64,000 bases of DNA from positions 124,001 through 188,000 of the forward strand of contig JAFDZV010000006.1 of assembly GCA_018266795.1 (NCBI GenBank), written 5' to 3'. The stretch comes from Bacteroidota bacterium. GTDB lineage: Bacteria; Bacteroidota; Ignavibacteria; OLB7. The first letter of the stretch is position 1; every line of letters starts with the position of its first letter. Below the pieces are notes generated by a model. The model searched no databases. It was not told where the DNA came from and saw only the letters and a list, made by a program, of their open reading frames with translations. Below, piece after piece: positions 50,712 through 59,072 of the stretch. The translations under genes were made by a program, and so were the position numbers.

Positions 50712-51575
50712 TCAGTTCTTCGACGCCTCGCCGAGATTGTAGCGAAGGAACCGGACCACCGTGAGATCCCCGCCGATCTCCTTGGAGACATCGGCCAGTA
50801 CCTCGCGGATCTGCTTTGTGGAATCCTTCACGAAGGTCTGCTCCAGCAGACAGGCATCGGCGAAGAACTTCTCCAGGCGCCCCGTGATGATCTTCTCCGC
50901 GAACTCCGGCTTCTTCCCCTCGTTGATCACCTGCTCCATGTAGATCTCCTTCTCCTTGGCCAGCACGTCCTCCGGCACATCCTCACGACGGACATACGCC
51001 GGATTCATGGCGGCCACCTGCATTGCCAGATCACGCGGAAGCGTTCCGGTCTTCGAAGCATCCTCCGTTCCGCTCATCTCGATAAGCACGCCGAGCTTGT
51101 CGCCGTTGTGCACGTAATCGGAGACGAAGCCATCGGTGGTCAGCACGCTGAAGCGCTTGATCTCGATGCGCTCGGAGAACTTTCCAAGCAACTCGTTGAG
51201 CCAGGTCTGCACGGTCTTGCCGTCGATCTCGCCCGCGAGCAGATCATCCATCGACGCCGGCTTGGTGTCCAGCACATACTGCGCAAGCTTACGCGTAAAC
51301 GTGCTGAACTCCTCGTTGCGCGCAACGAAGTCCGTTTCGCAATTCACCTCCACGATCGCCGCACGGTGATGATCGTCCGAAATGGCGGTGGCAACCACCC
51401 CCTCGTTGGCGGCCTTGTCGGCACGCTTCGCGGCGGTAGCGGCTCCCTTCTTCCGAAGGATCTCGATGGCAACGTCCATATCGCCGTTCGACTCGTCGAG
51501 CGCCTTCTTACAGTCTGCCATACCCGCGCCTGTACGATCGCGCAGGCTCTTCACATCCAAAGCTGAAATTGCCAT
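50712..51575 (-). CDS. tsf: Elongation factor Ts
   Basis: A 287-residue guanine-nucleotide exchange factor for EF-Tu. It opens with ISALDVKSLRDRTGAGMADCKKALDESNGDMDVAIEILRKKG (the UBA-like N-terminal domain with the DRTGAGMADCKKAL signature) and continues to VEVNCETDFVARNEEF, the TDFV motif that contacts EF-Tu; the central dimerisation-like domain (GDKLGVLIEMSG) and the C-terminal FVKDSTKQIREVLADVSKEIGGDLTVVRFLRYNLGEA follow. All conserved parts are present. It is preceded by rpsB (263-base spacer with an inverted repeat) and ended by a strong terminator. Confidence 0.96.
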   Translation of the reverse strand: MAISALDVKSLRDRTGAGMADCKKALDESNGDMDVAIEILRKKGAATAAKRADKAANEGVVATAISDDHHRAAIVEVNCETDFVARNEEFSTFTRKLAQYVLDTKPASMDDLLAGEIDGKTVQTWLNELLGKFSERIEIKRFSVLTTDGFVSDYVHNGDKLGVLIEMSGTEDASKTGTLPRDLAMQVAAMNPAYVRREDVPEDVLAKEKEIYMEQVINEGKKPEFAEKIITGRLEKFFADACLLEQTFVKDSTKQIREVLADVSKEIGGDLTVVRFLRYNLGEASKN

Positions 51576-51838
51576 ACTCTCGGTGTTATCTATTACAGCT
51601 CCCGCCAGCGTCAGCTTGCGCCTGTCTGCCTACAGGATCGTGCAGCGCACAATGCCGGGAACTCTTTTAGGGTTGATTACGAAACGATTAGCAGACTGTT
51701 GAACAACGTCATCTTCTGCGTTGGCCTTCGCGCCCGCTCACTGCGACGCCCCGAAGGACGCCTCGATCGCGGCCGCCGGGCCGCCCTGCGCTGACTGTTG
51801 TTGAACAGTCCGTAGCATTGTAGCAATTCAACAGGCTG
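51576..51838. repeat. rpsB-tsf spacer with TTCAAC/GTTGAA inverted repeats
   Basis: In 263 bases, two arms (51694-51710 and 51793-51810) are inverted copies of GACTGTT-GAACAAC; the second is itself a 7-bp hairpin on the minus strand (GACTGTT, loop CAAC, AACAGTC). Another TTCAACAGGCTGTTA lies at 51826-51841 beside the rpsB stop, and the same palindrome (TTCAACAGGCCGTTAA) occurs near 49242. The G+C-rich 82 bases between the arms are non-coding as far as I can see. Candidate operator or RNA structure. Confidence 0.5.
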
Positions 51839-52825
51839 TTAGCCCTGTGCTTCCGAAGCGGCCGGAGCTTCTGGCTCCGCCGGCGGCGCAGCCGGCGGCG
51901 CAGCCGGCGGGATGGATGCAACCTCGGATACTGGAGCGCTCTCCGCTGCACCCTCGGCGCCGGCCTGGGCCTCGGTGGCAGCGCCTTCAACGCCCGTTGC
52001 ATCCGCTCCTCCGGCGGGCGCATCACCACGGCGCGAACGCGTGCGGCGGCGCGTGCGAACGTTCGCATCGTCGCGTCCCTCGGCGCCCCCCTCCTTCATC
52101 TCACGATCGTCCGCGCTCATCTCCTCCATCATGTGAGCCTTGGAGACCTCGCGGCCGTTGGCGACGCCGTCTGCGATCACCTTCGTGATGAGCGCGATCG
52201 TCTTCAGCGAATCGTCGTTTGCCGGGATCGGGAAGTCGACATCGCGAGGATCGGTGTTGGTGTCGACAATCGCGATCACCGGGATGCCGAGGGTCTTCGC
52301 CTCCTTCACCGCGAGATGCTCCTTGCGGATATCGACGATGTAGAGCGCACCCGGAAGGCGGTTCATGTCCGCGATGCCCCCCATCACGCGCACCAGCTTC
52401 TCCTTCTCACGCGAGAGCATCAGACGCTCCTTCTTGGTGAGATTGTCCGCCGTGCCGTCGTTCTCCATCTTCTCGATCAGCTGCAGACGCTTGATCGACT
52501 TGCGGATCGTGGCAAAGTTGGTAAGCATGCCGCCCAGCCAGCGATCGGTGACGAAGTTGGCGCCGATGCGCTCCGCCTCGGCACGCACAACGTCGCGGGC
52601 CTGCTTCTTCGTGCCGACGAACAGCACACGCTTCCCTTCGGTTGCGATGCGCTCGGCGGCGTCATGCGCCTCGTCGACGAGATGCTGGGTCTTCTTGAGA
52701 TCGATGATGTGGATCCCGTTGCGCTCCATGAAGATGTACGGGCGCATCTGCGGGTTCCAGCGACGGGTCAGGTGACCAAAGTGGGCTCCTGCGGTGAGGA
52801 GATCCTCGATTTGAACTTTCGGCAT
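51839..52825 (-). CDS. rpsB: Ribosomal protein S2 with long C-terminal extension
   Basis: A 328-residue small-subunit protein. Residues 1-230 are ordinary S2: [93 protein letters not shown], and [31 protein letters not shown]. After that comes a roughly 95-residue tail: an Arg-rich block ([12 protein letters not shown]) and then a long Ala/Glu/Gly, then Ala/Pro-rich stretch ending [19 protein letters not shown]. Typical S2 is about 240-255 residues. The tail is probably disordered and exposed at the ribosome surface. It ends directly at the stop codon without signs of frameshift. Confidence 0.94.
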   Translation of the reverse strand: MPKVQIEDLLTAGAHFGHLTRRWNPQMRPYIFMERNGIHIIDLKKTQHLVDEAHDAAERIATEGKRVLFVGTKKQARDVVRAEAERIGANFVTDRWLGGMLTNFATIRKSIKRLQLIEKMENDGTADNLTKKERLMLSREKEKLVRVMGGIADMNRLPGALYIVDIRKEHLAVKEAKTLGIPVIAIVDTNTDPRDVDFPIPANDDSLKTIALITKVIADGVANGREVSKAHMMEEMSADDREMKEGGAEGRDDANVRTRRRTRSRRGDAPAGGADATGVEGAATEAQAGAEGAAESAPVSEVASIPPAAPPAAPPAEPEAPAASEAQG

Positions 52826-53132
52826 AGTGTGATAGAACGTGTTTGTGTTGAGATACCTCTACCTCCGTCATCTCCTCGCGCTCACCCAGGCAACACCTGA
52901 ACGGCAGAGCCTGGGCACACACACGGGATCGGGAGGTATGTGTTGTTGCACCGGAGCCGAAGGAGCAGCGACGCTCGAGCGGCGGACCGGATGCGATGGG
53001 GTTCCTGCTAGAACACGGATTGCGGACTGTCATCGGGCGAGACAATCCGCAATCCACAGTGTTCGAACGCTGCCGATGGTACGCGGATGCCGATTGCGCG
53101 AAGCCGCGCACAGCAACGCCGCGCCAGGGCTG
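52826..53132 (-). other. rpsI-rpsB spacer with a large stem-loop (candidate S2 leader)
   Basis: About 307 bases without a gene. Bases 53011-53064 form a long stem: GAACAC then GGATTGCGGA on one side and TCCGCAATCC then GTGTTC on the other, with small internal mismatches, a perfect 10-bp core (53017-53026 with 53046-53055). Further towards rpsI a GCGCGGCTTCGCGC hairpin precedes it. Leader structures bound by S2 itself control rpsB-tsf in several bacteria; the position here fits that role. No TAnnTTTG match before rpsB was found, so the operon may read through from the rplM promoter. Confidence 0.5.
53011..53064 (-). promoter_or_regulatory. Stem-loop in the rpsB leader
   Basis: Two-part stem (6 bp and 10 bp, extended by GTC/GAC across a two-base mismatch) with a loop of about 9-14 bases, upstream of rpsB and downstream of rpsI on the transcribed strand. 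It lacks a T tract, so a regulatory or processing structure is more likely than an intrinsic terminator. Confidence 0.5.
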
Positions 53133-53519
53133 TTAACGCTTGCTGAACTGGAAGCGCTTGCGTGCCTTCTTCTGGCCGTACTTCTTGCGCTCCACCATGC
53201 GCGGGTCGCGGGTCATGTGGCCGCCCCGGCGCAGCGCCGACTTGAGCGTCTCGTCGATCTCGACGAGAGCACGAGCGATGCCGTGACGAACCGCGCCGGC
53301 CTGGCCTGCATGGCCGCCGCCGTGAACATTTGCATGGATGTCGAAACGATCCATCATGTCCACCTCAGTCAGCGGCGAAACCACGACCTGACGGTCGAAG
53401 CTGTCCGGAAAGTAGTTCTGGAATTCCCGGCCGTTCACAACCACCTTGCCGGAGCCCGGGGTGAGATAGACACGCGCAACGGCGTTCTTACGGCGGCCAA
53501 CGTTGATCGAATGTGGCAT
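53133..53519 (-). CDS. rpsI: Ribosomal protein S9
   Basis: A 128-residue small-subunit protein whose C-terminal tail reaches the P-site tRNA. NVGRRKNAVARVYLTPGSGKVVVNGREFQNYF at the start and GGGHAGQAGAVRHGIARALVEIDETLKSALRRGGHMTRDPRMVERKKYGQKKARKRFQFSKR at the end match S9 throughout, including the final SKR. It lies 14 bases after rplM on the same strand, the standard L13-S9 pairing, and needs no separate promoter. Confidence 0.97.
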   Translation of the reverse strand: MPHSINVGRRKNAVARVYLTPGSGKVVVNGREFQNYFPDSFDRQVVVSPLTEVDMMDRFDIHANVHGGGHAGQAGAVRHGIARALVEIDETLKSALRRGGHMTRDPRMVERKKYGQKKARKRFQFSKR

Positions 53520-53533
53520 TGTCCAGTGCTGTA

Positions 53534-53983
53534 TTACTTGTACTTGAGTTCCAACGTCTGCGGCTGCTGAGCCGAATGCGGATGAACGTCACCGGCATAC
53601 ACCTTCAACTTGGTGATGACGCGGCGGCCGAGGCTGTTCTTGGGAAGCATGCGGCGTACGGCGATCTCGATCACGCGCTCCGGATGCTGCTCGTTCATAT
53701 CCCGGAAGCTGGTCTCGCGAAGGCCGCCAGGATATCCGGTATGACGATAGTACCGCTTCTGCTCGGCGCGCTTTGCGGCAAGGGAGATCTTCTCGGCGTT
53801 GACCACAACGACGAAGTCGCCGCAGTCCACATGCGGTGTGAAGATCGGCTTGTGCTTGCCGCGGAGGATTGACGCAATCTGCGAAGCGAGGCGGCCGAGG
53901 GTCTGGCCGGAGGCATCCACCACCCACCAATTCCTCTCGACTTCCGGCGCCTTCGCCGAGACCGTCATCTTTTCTGGTGTCAT
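53534..53983 (-). CDS. rplM: Ribosomal protein L13
   Basis: A 149-residue large-subunit protein. It reads [75 protein letters not shown] and [33 protein letters not shown], all L13 hallmarks. It is the first gene of the block rplM-rpsI-rpsB-tsf(-pyrH), preceded by the best promoter in the window (54029-54059). Confidence 0.97.
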   Translation of the reverse strand: MTPEKMTVSAKAPEVERNWWVVDASGQTLGRLASQIASILRGKHKPIFTPHVDCGDFVVVVNAEKISLAAKRAEQKRYYRHTGYPGGLRETSFRDMNEQHPERVIEIAVRRMLPKNSLGRRVITKLKVYAGDVHPHSAQQPQTLELKYK

Positions 53984-54028
53984 GTCAGTGTTCGGAGTAT
54001 TGAATCGCTGATTCTTCAGTCAGAACGG

Positions 54029-54059
54029 CAAAGATATGTTCCACGGGCGATTCACACAA
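54029..54059 (-). promoter_or_regulatory. Bacteroidota-type promoter of the rplM-rpsI operon
   Basis: On the minus strand, TTG, exactly 20 bases, then TATCTTTG, a perfect -33/-7 match to the Bacteroidota primary promoter. It is about 45 bases upstream of the rplM start. A G+C-rich palindromic stretch lies further upstream (about 54160-54195), possibly the terminator region of hutH. Confidence 0.75.
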
Positions 54060-54227
54060 CCATTGGGCGTCCTTTTGCGGGCCCGAATTGTTACAGGAGG
54101 TCAATCGCGAGATGCCTGTAACGCGCTGAACGAACAGCGCATGCGCGGCGGGGAAGCTCGCAACCGCCCGCCCCGGGCGGCGGAGCGTCCGTCCGCCGGT
54201 CGGCACGGAATGACTCCTGGCATGCGC

Positions 54228-55766
54228 CTACAGGATTTCGAGTCCTGCAACGCCGCGAACGGAGGCAACCACGTCGCCATCGGCAACCAGCCGCGTCGCG
54301 ACCTCCAGATCGGTGTGGATCACCCTGTCCTCATCCAGATGGGGAACCTGCGAGCGAACAAGCGCGTGCGCAGCGGCAGCGCCCGCACCCGGCTTCATCG
54401 GTGCGTGGAAGTCCAGCCCCTGCGCGGCGCAGAGATATTCCACCCCGAGCACCGATGCAAGGTTGCGCGTCACCTTCAGCGCCTTCTGCGCCGCGATCGA
54501 TCCCATGGAGTTGTGATCCTCCTGGTTCGCCGATGTGGGGATGGAATCCACGGACGCCGGATGGGCCAGCACCTTGTTCTCGCTCACGATGGAGGCGGCG
54601 GTGTACTGCGCGATCATATAACCACTGTTCAACCCGCCGTTCGTTGTGAGGAAGCGGGGCAGCCGGCTCAGCGCCCCGTTCACCAGCCTCTCCGTCCGGC
54701 GCTCCGAAACGTTCGCAAGCTCCGCGGCGGCGATGGCGAGGAAGTCCAGCGCGAGCGCAAGGGGCTGGCCGTGAAAGTTTCCCCCTTCGATCGGCTCGTT
54801 CGTATCGGCGAAGATGAGAGGGTTGTCGGTGGCGGAGTTGATCTCGATCGTGAGGACGTTCATCACGTAGTCGATCGCATCGCGGCTGGCGCCGTGGATC
54901 TGCGGGATGCAGCGGAGCGAGTAGGCATCCTGCACGCGATCGTCGTGGAAGCGGTGCGACTCGCGTATCTCGGAGCCCGCCATCAGCGCACGCATGTTCG
55001 CAGCCACAAGGCCCTGGCCGCGATGCGGGCGCGTGGCATGCAGCCGGGCATCGTAGGCCCGATCGGTCCCCTTCAGCGCTTCCACGGAGAGCGCCGCGAT
55101 GATATCGGCCGTGCGTGCAAGACGCAGCGCGGAGTGCACGGCAATGCATCCGTAGGCCGCCATCATCTGCGTGCCGTTGATCAGCGCAAGCCCCTCCTTC
55201 GCGCCGAGCTGAAGCGGCGCGATGCCATGTGCGGCAAGGGCTCCGGCAGCCGGCACGATCGCCCCGTCCTTCCACACCCGCCCCTCGCCCATCGCGGCCA
55301 GCACCAGATGCGCCAGTTGCACCAGATCGCCGGAGGAGCCAACGGAGCCCTGCATCGGCGCAACCGGCACAACGTTCGCATTCATCATCGCAACCAGCGT
55401 CTGCACCGTCTCCACGCGAATGCCGCTGAAGCCCTTCGCCAGCGCGTTGATGCGGAGAAGCATCATCGCGCGCATGGCAGCAGGCTCCATCGGCTCGCCG
55501 GCCCCGACACTGTGGCTCCGGATCAGGTTCTCCTGCAGGCGCGAGAGATTCTCCCGGTCGATCACCACGTTCGCGAACTCACCGAACCCGGTGGTGATGC
55601 CGTAGACGACGGCTTCGCGCTCCACCCAGTCGTCCACGACATCGCGCGAGGCACGCATCCTTGCCACAGCCTCGGGCGCAAGCTCCACGCGGAGATCCGC
55701 CTCGTACGCCGCACGGGCAACATGGTTGATGGTCAGGCTTTCACCGTCGAGAACAAGGCGCTCCAT
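54228..55766 (-). CDS. hutH: Histidine ammonia-lyase, MIO-dependent
   Basis: A 512-residue aromatic amino acid ammonia-lyase expected to deaminate histidine to urocanate. GITTGFGEF (catalytic Tyr loop), NLIRSHSVGAGEP, with Ser-His at the substrate-selectivity position typical of histidine ammonia-lyases rather than PAL or TAL, and the MIO-forming motif GSVGSSGDLVQLAHL are visible, as are INGTQMMAAYGC, DRAYDARLHATRPHRGQ, QDAYSLRCIPQIHGASRD, ATDNPLIF and SIPTSANQEDHNSMGSIAA. The MIO triad is Ser-Ser-Gly rather than the usual Ala-Ser-Gly; Ser can in principle cyclise in place of Ala, but activity is less certain. No hutU, hutI or hutG lie beside it. Start 55766 matches the family; an in-frame upstream start at 55832 gives a 22-residue extension. 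Confidence 0.85.
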   Translation of the reverse strand: MERLVLDGESLTINHVARAAYEADLRVELAPEAVARMRASRDVVDDWVEREAVVYGITTGFGEFANVVIDRENLSRLQENLIRSHSVGAGEPMEPAAMRAMMLLRINALAKGFSGIRVETVQTLVAMMNANVVPVAPMQGSVGSSGDLVQLAHLVLAAMGEGRVWKDGAIVPAAGALAAHGIAPLQLGAKEGLALINGTQMMAAYGCIAVHSALRLARTADIIAALSVEALKGTDRAYDARLHATRPHRGQGLVAANMRALMAGSEIRESHRFHDDRVQDAYSLRCIPQIHGASRDAIDYVMNVLTIEINSATDNPLIFADTNEPIEGGNFHGQPLALALDFLAIAAAELANVSERRTERLVNGALSRLPRFLTTNGGLNSGYMIAQYTAASIVSENKVLAHPASVDSIPTSANQEDHNSMGSIAAQKALKVTRNLASVLGVEYLCAAQGLDFHAPMKPGAGAAAAHALVRSQVPHLDEDRVIHTDLEVATRLVADGDVVASVRGVAGLEIL

Positions 55767-55880
55767 GAAGGTAGATGCGGATACTCGTGAATGGAACTGT
55801 TGGAACGACATGTCTCCGGGAATGCGGTTCACTGCCGCATCCGCCGGAGACAGTGCATGGTTGGATATTGTGTGCGACGC

Positions 55881-56645
55881 TCAGATCGCGGCGCGAATGA
55901 TCTCGGTAAACGCCGACGCATCCAGGGAGGCGCCTCCAACAAGGCCGCCGTCGATGTCGGGCTGCGCAAACAGATCGCACGCGTTTGTTTCGGTAACACT
56001 GCCGCCGTAGATCACCGACACGTCCTCCGCAGCAGCACTTCCGTACATCTCCCTCAGCTGACTCCGAATGAAGGCATGCACCTCCTGTGCCTGCCCCGGC
56101 GTGGCGGTATTTCCCGTGCCGATGGCCCAGATCGGTTCGTACGCGATGATGCAGGTACGAATGCTGAATTCAAAGATACCGTCCAGCGCCGCGCGCAGCT
56201 GGCGGCGAACCACCTCGAGTGTTCTCCCCTGCTCCCGCTCCGCAATCGTCTCGCCGACACAGATGATCGGCTGGAGATTCGCCCCAACCACCGCATTCGC
56301 CTTGCGGCAGACGTCGTAATCCGATTCGGCAAACATCAGCCTTCGCTCCGAATGTCCGACAATCACGTGCGTGCAGCCAACGGAATGGAGCATCCCGGTG
56401 GAGATTTCCCCGGTGAATGCGCCGCGCGGCTGGTCGTGCACGTTCTGCGCGCCGATCCGGATGCGGCTTCCCGCCACCGCGTTGGCCACGATCGGAATCA
56501 CAACGAACGGCGGACAGAGAACAACGTCGGCATGTTCGGGAAGATTGGCGGAACCCGCACCGTGCATCACCGCCGCGGCAAGCTCCGCGCCGCTCGAGCG
56601 GTCCGTGTTCATCTTCCAATTGCCTGCGATAACCGTTTTCCTCAT
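55881..56645 (-). CDS. tpiA: Triosephosphate isomerase
   Basis: A 254-residue TIM-barrel glycolytic enzyme. It starts RKTVIAGNWKMN with the catalytic Lys in NWKMN; VIVGHSERR holds the catalytic His; IIAYEPIWAIGTG contains the catalytic Glu; IYGGSVTETNA and DGGLVGGASLDASAF are the phosphate-gripping loops. All are intact. A GGAGG ribosome-binding site (plus strand 56653-56657) lies 7 bases upstream of the ATG. The gene follows lptC after 71 bases on the same strand and may be transcribed with the kdsA-kdsD-lptC group. hutH follows downstream. Confidence 0.95.
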   Translation of the reverse strand: MRKTVIAGNWKMNTDRSSGAELAAAVMHGAGSANLPEHADVVLCPPFVVIPIVANAVAGSRIRIGAQNVHDQPRGAFTGEISTGMLHSVGCTHVIVGHSERRLMFAESDYDVCRKANAVVGANLQPIICVGETIAEREQGRTLEVVRRQLRAALDGIFEFSIRTCIIAYEPIWAIGTGNTATPGQAQEVHAFIRSQLREMYGSAAAEDVSVIYGGSVTETNACDLFAQPDIDGGLVGGASLDASAFTEIIRAAI

Positions 56646-56716
56646 AGTGGGGCCTCCAGGATTTGATGTCTGACCAGCATTCAACCGCACGGCGCCGGCA
56701 CGTCTCCACGCTCCGG

Positions 56717-57271
56717 CTACTCCACCGGGATGGTACGCCCGGAGACGTTGTAGATCTTGTAGTTGCGGAGCGCCTCGTCGCTCTCGTAGCCGGTTCCCTG
56801 AATGATCCGTCCGCGCATTCGGTCCACGACCTTCACGAAGGCATCGGAGTGCAGGCGGCGAGTGCTGTTGGTCCACTGAAGGCGGTCGGTATCCACGGTG
56901 GTCTTCGACCGCTCGCTGTTGACATGCACATTACCGTAGGCCACCATGTCGTTCGTTCTGTCGTCCACGCGGGCACTGTCCGCAACCAGAATTGCATTCA
57001 ACGCTCCGTCCGGACCGTAGAACTCCACGTAGACGCCGCTGTCCAGCAATGTCTCCAGGCGCTGCGCATAGCGGCGGGCATGCCGCACCTTCAGGCGCGC
57101 CTTGAGAACGGTGGAATCCGTGAAGAGGATCGATGTGTTCCATGTTTCATCCTCCGGCGCATCGGCAGCAACGAACGCCGGGTTCTTCGGTCTGCGATCG
57201 TCATCGCTGCAACCTGCCGCCGCGATGGAGAGGAATGAGAGGAGAACAACGGATGCGAGGAACCACTTCAT
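56717..57271 (-). CDS. lptC: LPS export ABC transporter periplasmic protein LptC
   Basis: A 184-residue protein. A lipoprotein-type signal (WFLASVVLLSFLSIAAAGC) replaces the single transmembrane anchor of E. coli LptC; Cys20 would be lipidated. The rest is the all-beta jellyroll of the LptA/LptC type (ETWNTSILFTDSTVLKARLKVRHARRY, GVYVEFYGPDGALNAILVADSARVDDRTNDMVAYGNVHV, LQWTNSTRRLHSDAFVKVV), which passes LPS along the Lpt bridge. Bacteroidota LptC proteins are often lipoproteins. It overlaps the kdsD stop by 4 bases (ATGA), so it is translationally coupled to the Kdo pathway. The partners LptA, LptB, LptF/G are not in the window. Confidence 0.8.
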   Translation of the reverse strand: MKWFLASVVLLSFLSIAAAGCSDDDRRPKNPAFVAADAPEDETWNTSILFTDSTVLKARLKVRHARRYAQRLETLLDSGVYVEFYGPDGALNAILVADSARVDDRTNDMVAYGNVHVNSERSKTTVDTDRLQWTNSTRRLHSDAFVKVVDRMRGRIIQGTGYESDEALRNYKIYNVSGRTIPVE

Positions 57272-58245
57272 GGCTTCAACCCCGCTTCGATCAGATCGTG
57301 AAGGTGAACAACGCCCAGCAGACGCCCGCGGCGGCTCACCACGGGAAGCTGGGTGCGCTTGTTCTCCTCCAGCAGCACCAGCGCCGCGGAGCCGAGCATC
57401 TCCGGAGGCGCGGTCATCGGCGACGCAGTCATCATCTGCCCGGCATTCATCGTGTAGATATCGGCCTTGCGCTCAAGCAGGCGCCGCAGATCGCCATCGG
57501 TGACGATGCCCAGCAGGCGCTCCCCGCGAGTGACGAGCGCAGCGCCAAGGCGCTTGCGACTGATCTCCATCACCACCTCTTCAAACGGAGCGGAGGCTGG
57601 AACTGTTGGCATCGCATCATCAACCTTCATGATATCCTCCAGCTTCAGCAGCAGGCGCCGGCCGATGGTTCCTCCCGGATGTGAGGCCGCAAAGTCCTCG
57701 CGCGTAAAGCCCTTGCGTTCGTACAGTACAACGGCAAGGGCATCGCCAAGGGCAAGCATCGCCGTGGTGGAAGCCGTCGGGGCAAGATCGAAGGGGCAGG
57801 CCTCGCGCTCCACCGTGCAATCCAGCACCACCGCAGCGGCACGGCCAAGCAGGCTTGCCGGGTTGCCGGTGATCGCAATGATCTTCACGCCCAGCCTGGC
57901 AAGCGCCGGCACCAGCTGCGTGAACTCCGGCGTATCGCCGCTCTTCGAAAGAACCACGGCGATATCCCCCGGCCGCGCCATCCCGAGATCGCCGTGCAGT
58001 GCGTCGTTGGGATGCATGTAGTAGGCCGGCGTTCCGGTGCTGTTGAGTGTTGCCGTGATCTTCTGCGCAACGATGCCGGACTTGCCGACGCCGGTGAGTA
58101 TCACCTTCCCCTTCGCCAGCCGCAACAGATTCACCGCCCGCTCGAAACGCTGGTCCAGACGGGCAGCAACGCCGTCGATCGCAGCCCGCTCGATGGCGAG
58201 CACCTCGCGCCCGCGTTCCACCAGATCGATCTTCTCTCGCGCCAT
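57268..58245 (-). CDS. kdsD: Arabinose-5-phosphate isomerase
   Basis: A 325-residue SIS-CBS enzyme turning ribulose 5-phosphate into D-arabinose 5-phosphate, the first substrate for Kdo. The SIS domain shows VILTGVGKSGIVAQKITATLNSTGTPAYYMHPNDALHGDLGM, IAVVLSKSGDTPEF and SLLGRAAAVVLDCTVEREACPFDLAPTASTTAMLALGDALAVVL, followed by SHPGGTIGRRLL and two CBS domains (VVMEISRKRLGAALV, LLGIVTDGDLRR, LVLLEENKRTQLPVV, LLGVVHLHDL). It is one base from kdsA (TGATG overlap at 58245) and overlaps lptC by 4 bases. GutQ-type paralogues look alike, but the Kdo neighbourhood favours KdsD. Confidence 0.92.
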   Translation of the reverse strand: MAREKIDLVERGREVLAIERAAIDGVAARLDQRFERAVNLLRLAKGKVILTGVGKSGIVAQKITATLNSTGTPAYYMHPNDALHGDLGMARPGDIAVVLSKSGDTPEFTQLVPALARLGVKIIAITGNPASLLGRAAAVVLDCTVEREACPFDLAPTASTTAMLALGDALAVVLYERKGFTREDFAASHPGGTIGRRLLLKLEDIMKVDDAMPTVPASAPFEEVVMEISRKRLGAALVTRGERLLGIVTDGDLRRLLERKADIYTMNAGQMMTASPMTAPPEMLGSAALVLLEENKRTQLPVVSRRGRLLGVVHLHDLIEAGLKP

Positions 58246-59066
58246 CAGTGCCGGCTCCCCCCGTTGTGCCCGCGAAGCCAGCGATGCAGGCCTGCGCAGG
58301 CGGCGATGAAGTTCTCCGCATGCTCCAGCGGAAGTTGCGTTGCGGCATCGGAGAGCGCCTGCGAAGGATCCGGATGCGTCTCGAAGAAGACACCGTCCAC
58401 TCCGGTTGCCACCGCGGCGCGCGCAAGTGGAAGGATGAACTGCGGCTGTCCGCTGGAGACACCGGCAACGCTTGGAAGCTGCACGGAGTGGGTGGCATCG
58501 TAGACCACGGGAACGCCCGCCTCACGCATGATCACGAGCGACCGCATGTCCACTACAAGGTTGTGATAGCCGAACGTGGTGCCGCGCTCGCAGAGCATCA
58601 CGCGGTGGTTCCCGGCCGCACGGGCCTTTGCCACGGCATGCCTCATATCCTCCGGCGCCGCGAACTGCCCCTTCTTGATGTTGACGGCCCTGCCGGTTCG
58701 CGCCGCCGCCTGGATCAGTTCCGTCTGCCGGCAAAGGAACGCCGGGATCTGCAGCACGTCCACGTAGTCCGCCGCCAGTTCCGCATCGGCCTCGGTATGG
58801 ATATCGGTGATGGTTGGAAGGCCGTTCGCGGCGCCGGCTGCCGCAAGCAGTTCCAGAGCGGTACGCTCCCCGATTGTCGCGAACGAGTCACCGCTCGTGC
58901 GGTTCGCCTTCTTGAACGATCCCTTCAGAATCAACGCAACACCGTGCCGCGCGGCAACGCCCGCGAGATGTTCGGCAACGGAGTGGATCATCTCCTCTCC
59001 CTCAACCAGGCACGGGCCGGCAATGAAGAAGATGTCGGAGGCAAGATCGAATGAACCGATGTGCAT
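58245..59066 (-). CDS. kdsA: 3-deoxy-8-phosphooctulonate (Kdo-8-phosphate) synthase
   Basis: A 273-residue TIM-barrel aldolase condensing arabinose 5-phosphate with PEP to Kdo-8-phosphate. It starts DLASDIFFIAGPCLVEGEEMIHSVAE; ALILKGSFKKANRTSGDSF, LPTITDIHTEADAELAADYVDVLQIPAFLCRQTELI, VNIKKGQF, RVMLCERGTTFGYHNLVVDMRSL and DATHSVQLPSV follow, matching KdsA. The Cys in IPAFLCRQ and the metal-binding Cys in AGPCLV suggest the metal-dependent class. The family also includes AroF-like DAHP synthases, but FKKANRTS is KdsA-specific. The start at 59066 is chosen by the family's N-terminus; a longer open frame to 59309 is rejected. Confidence 0.94.
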   Translation of the reverse strand: MHIGSFDLASDIFFIAGPCLVEGEEMIHSVAEHLAGVAARHGVALILKGSFKKANRTSGDSFATIGERTALELLAAAGAANGLPTITDIHTEADAELAADYVDVLQIPAFLCRQTELIQAAARTGRAVNIKKGQFAAPEDMRHAVAKARAAGNHRVMLCERGTTFGYHNLVVDMRSLVIMREAGVPVVYDATHSVQLPSVAGVSSGQPQFILPLARAAVATGVDGVFFETHPDPSQALSDAATQLPLEHAENFIAACAGLHRWLRGHNGGSRH

Positions 59067-59072
59067 AGGTCC

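Noticed and set aside
54600..55500. Long plus-strand frame opposite hutH
   Set aside because: It is the antisense shadow of a well-conserved enzyme, rich in His/Arg and without a family.
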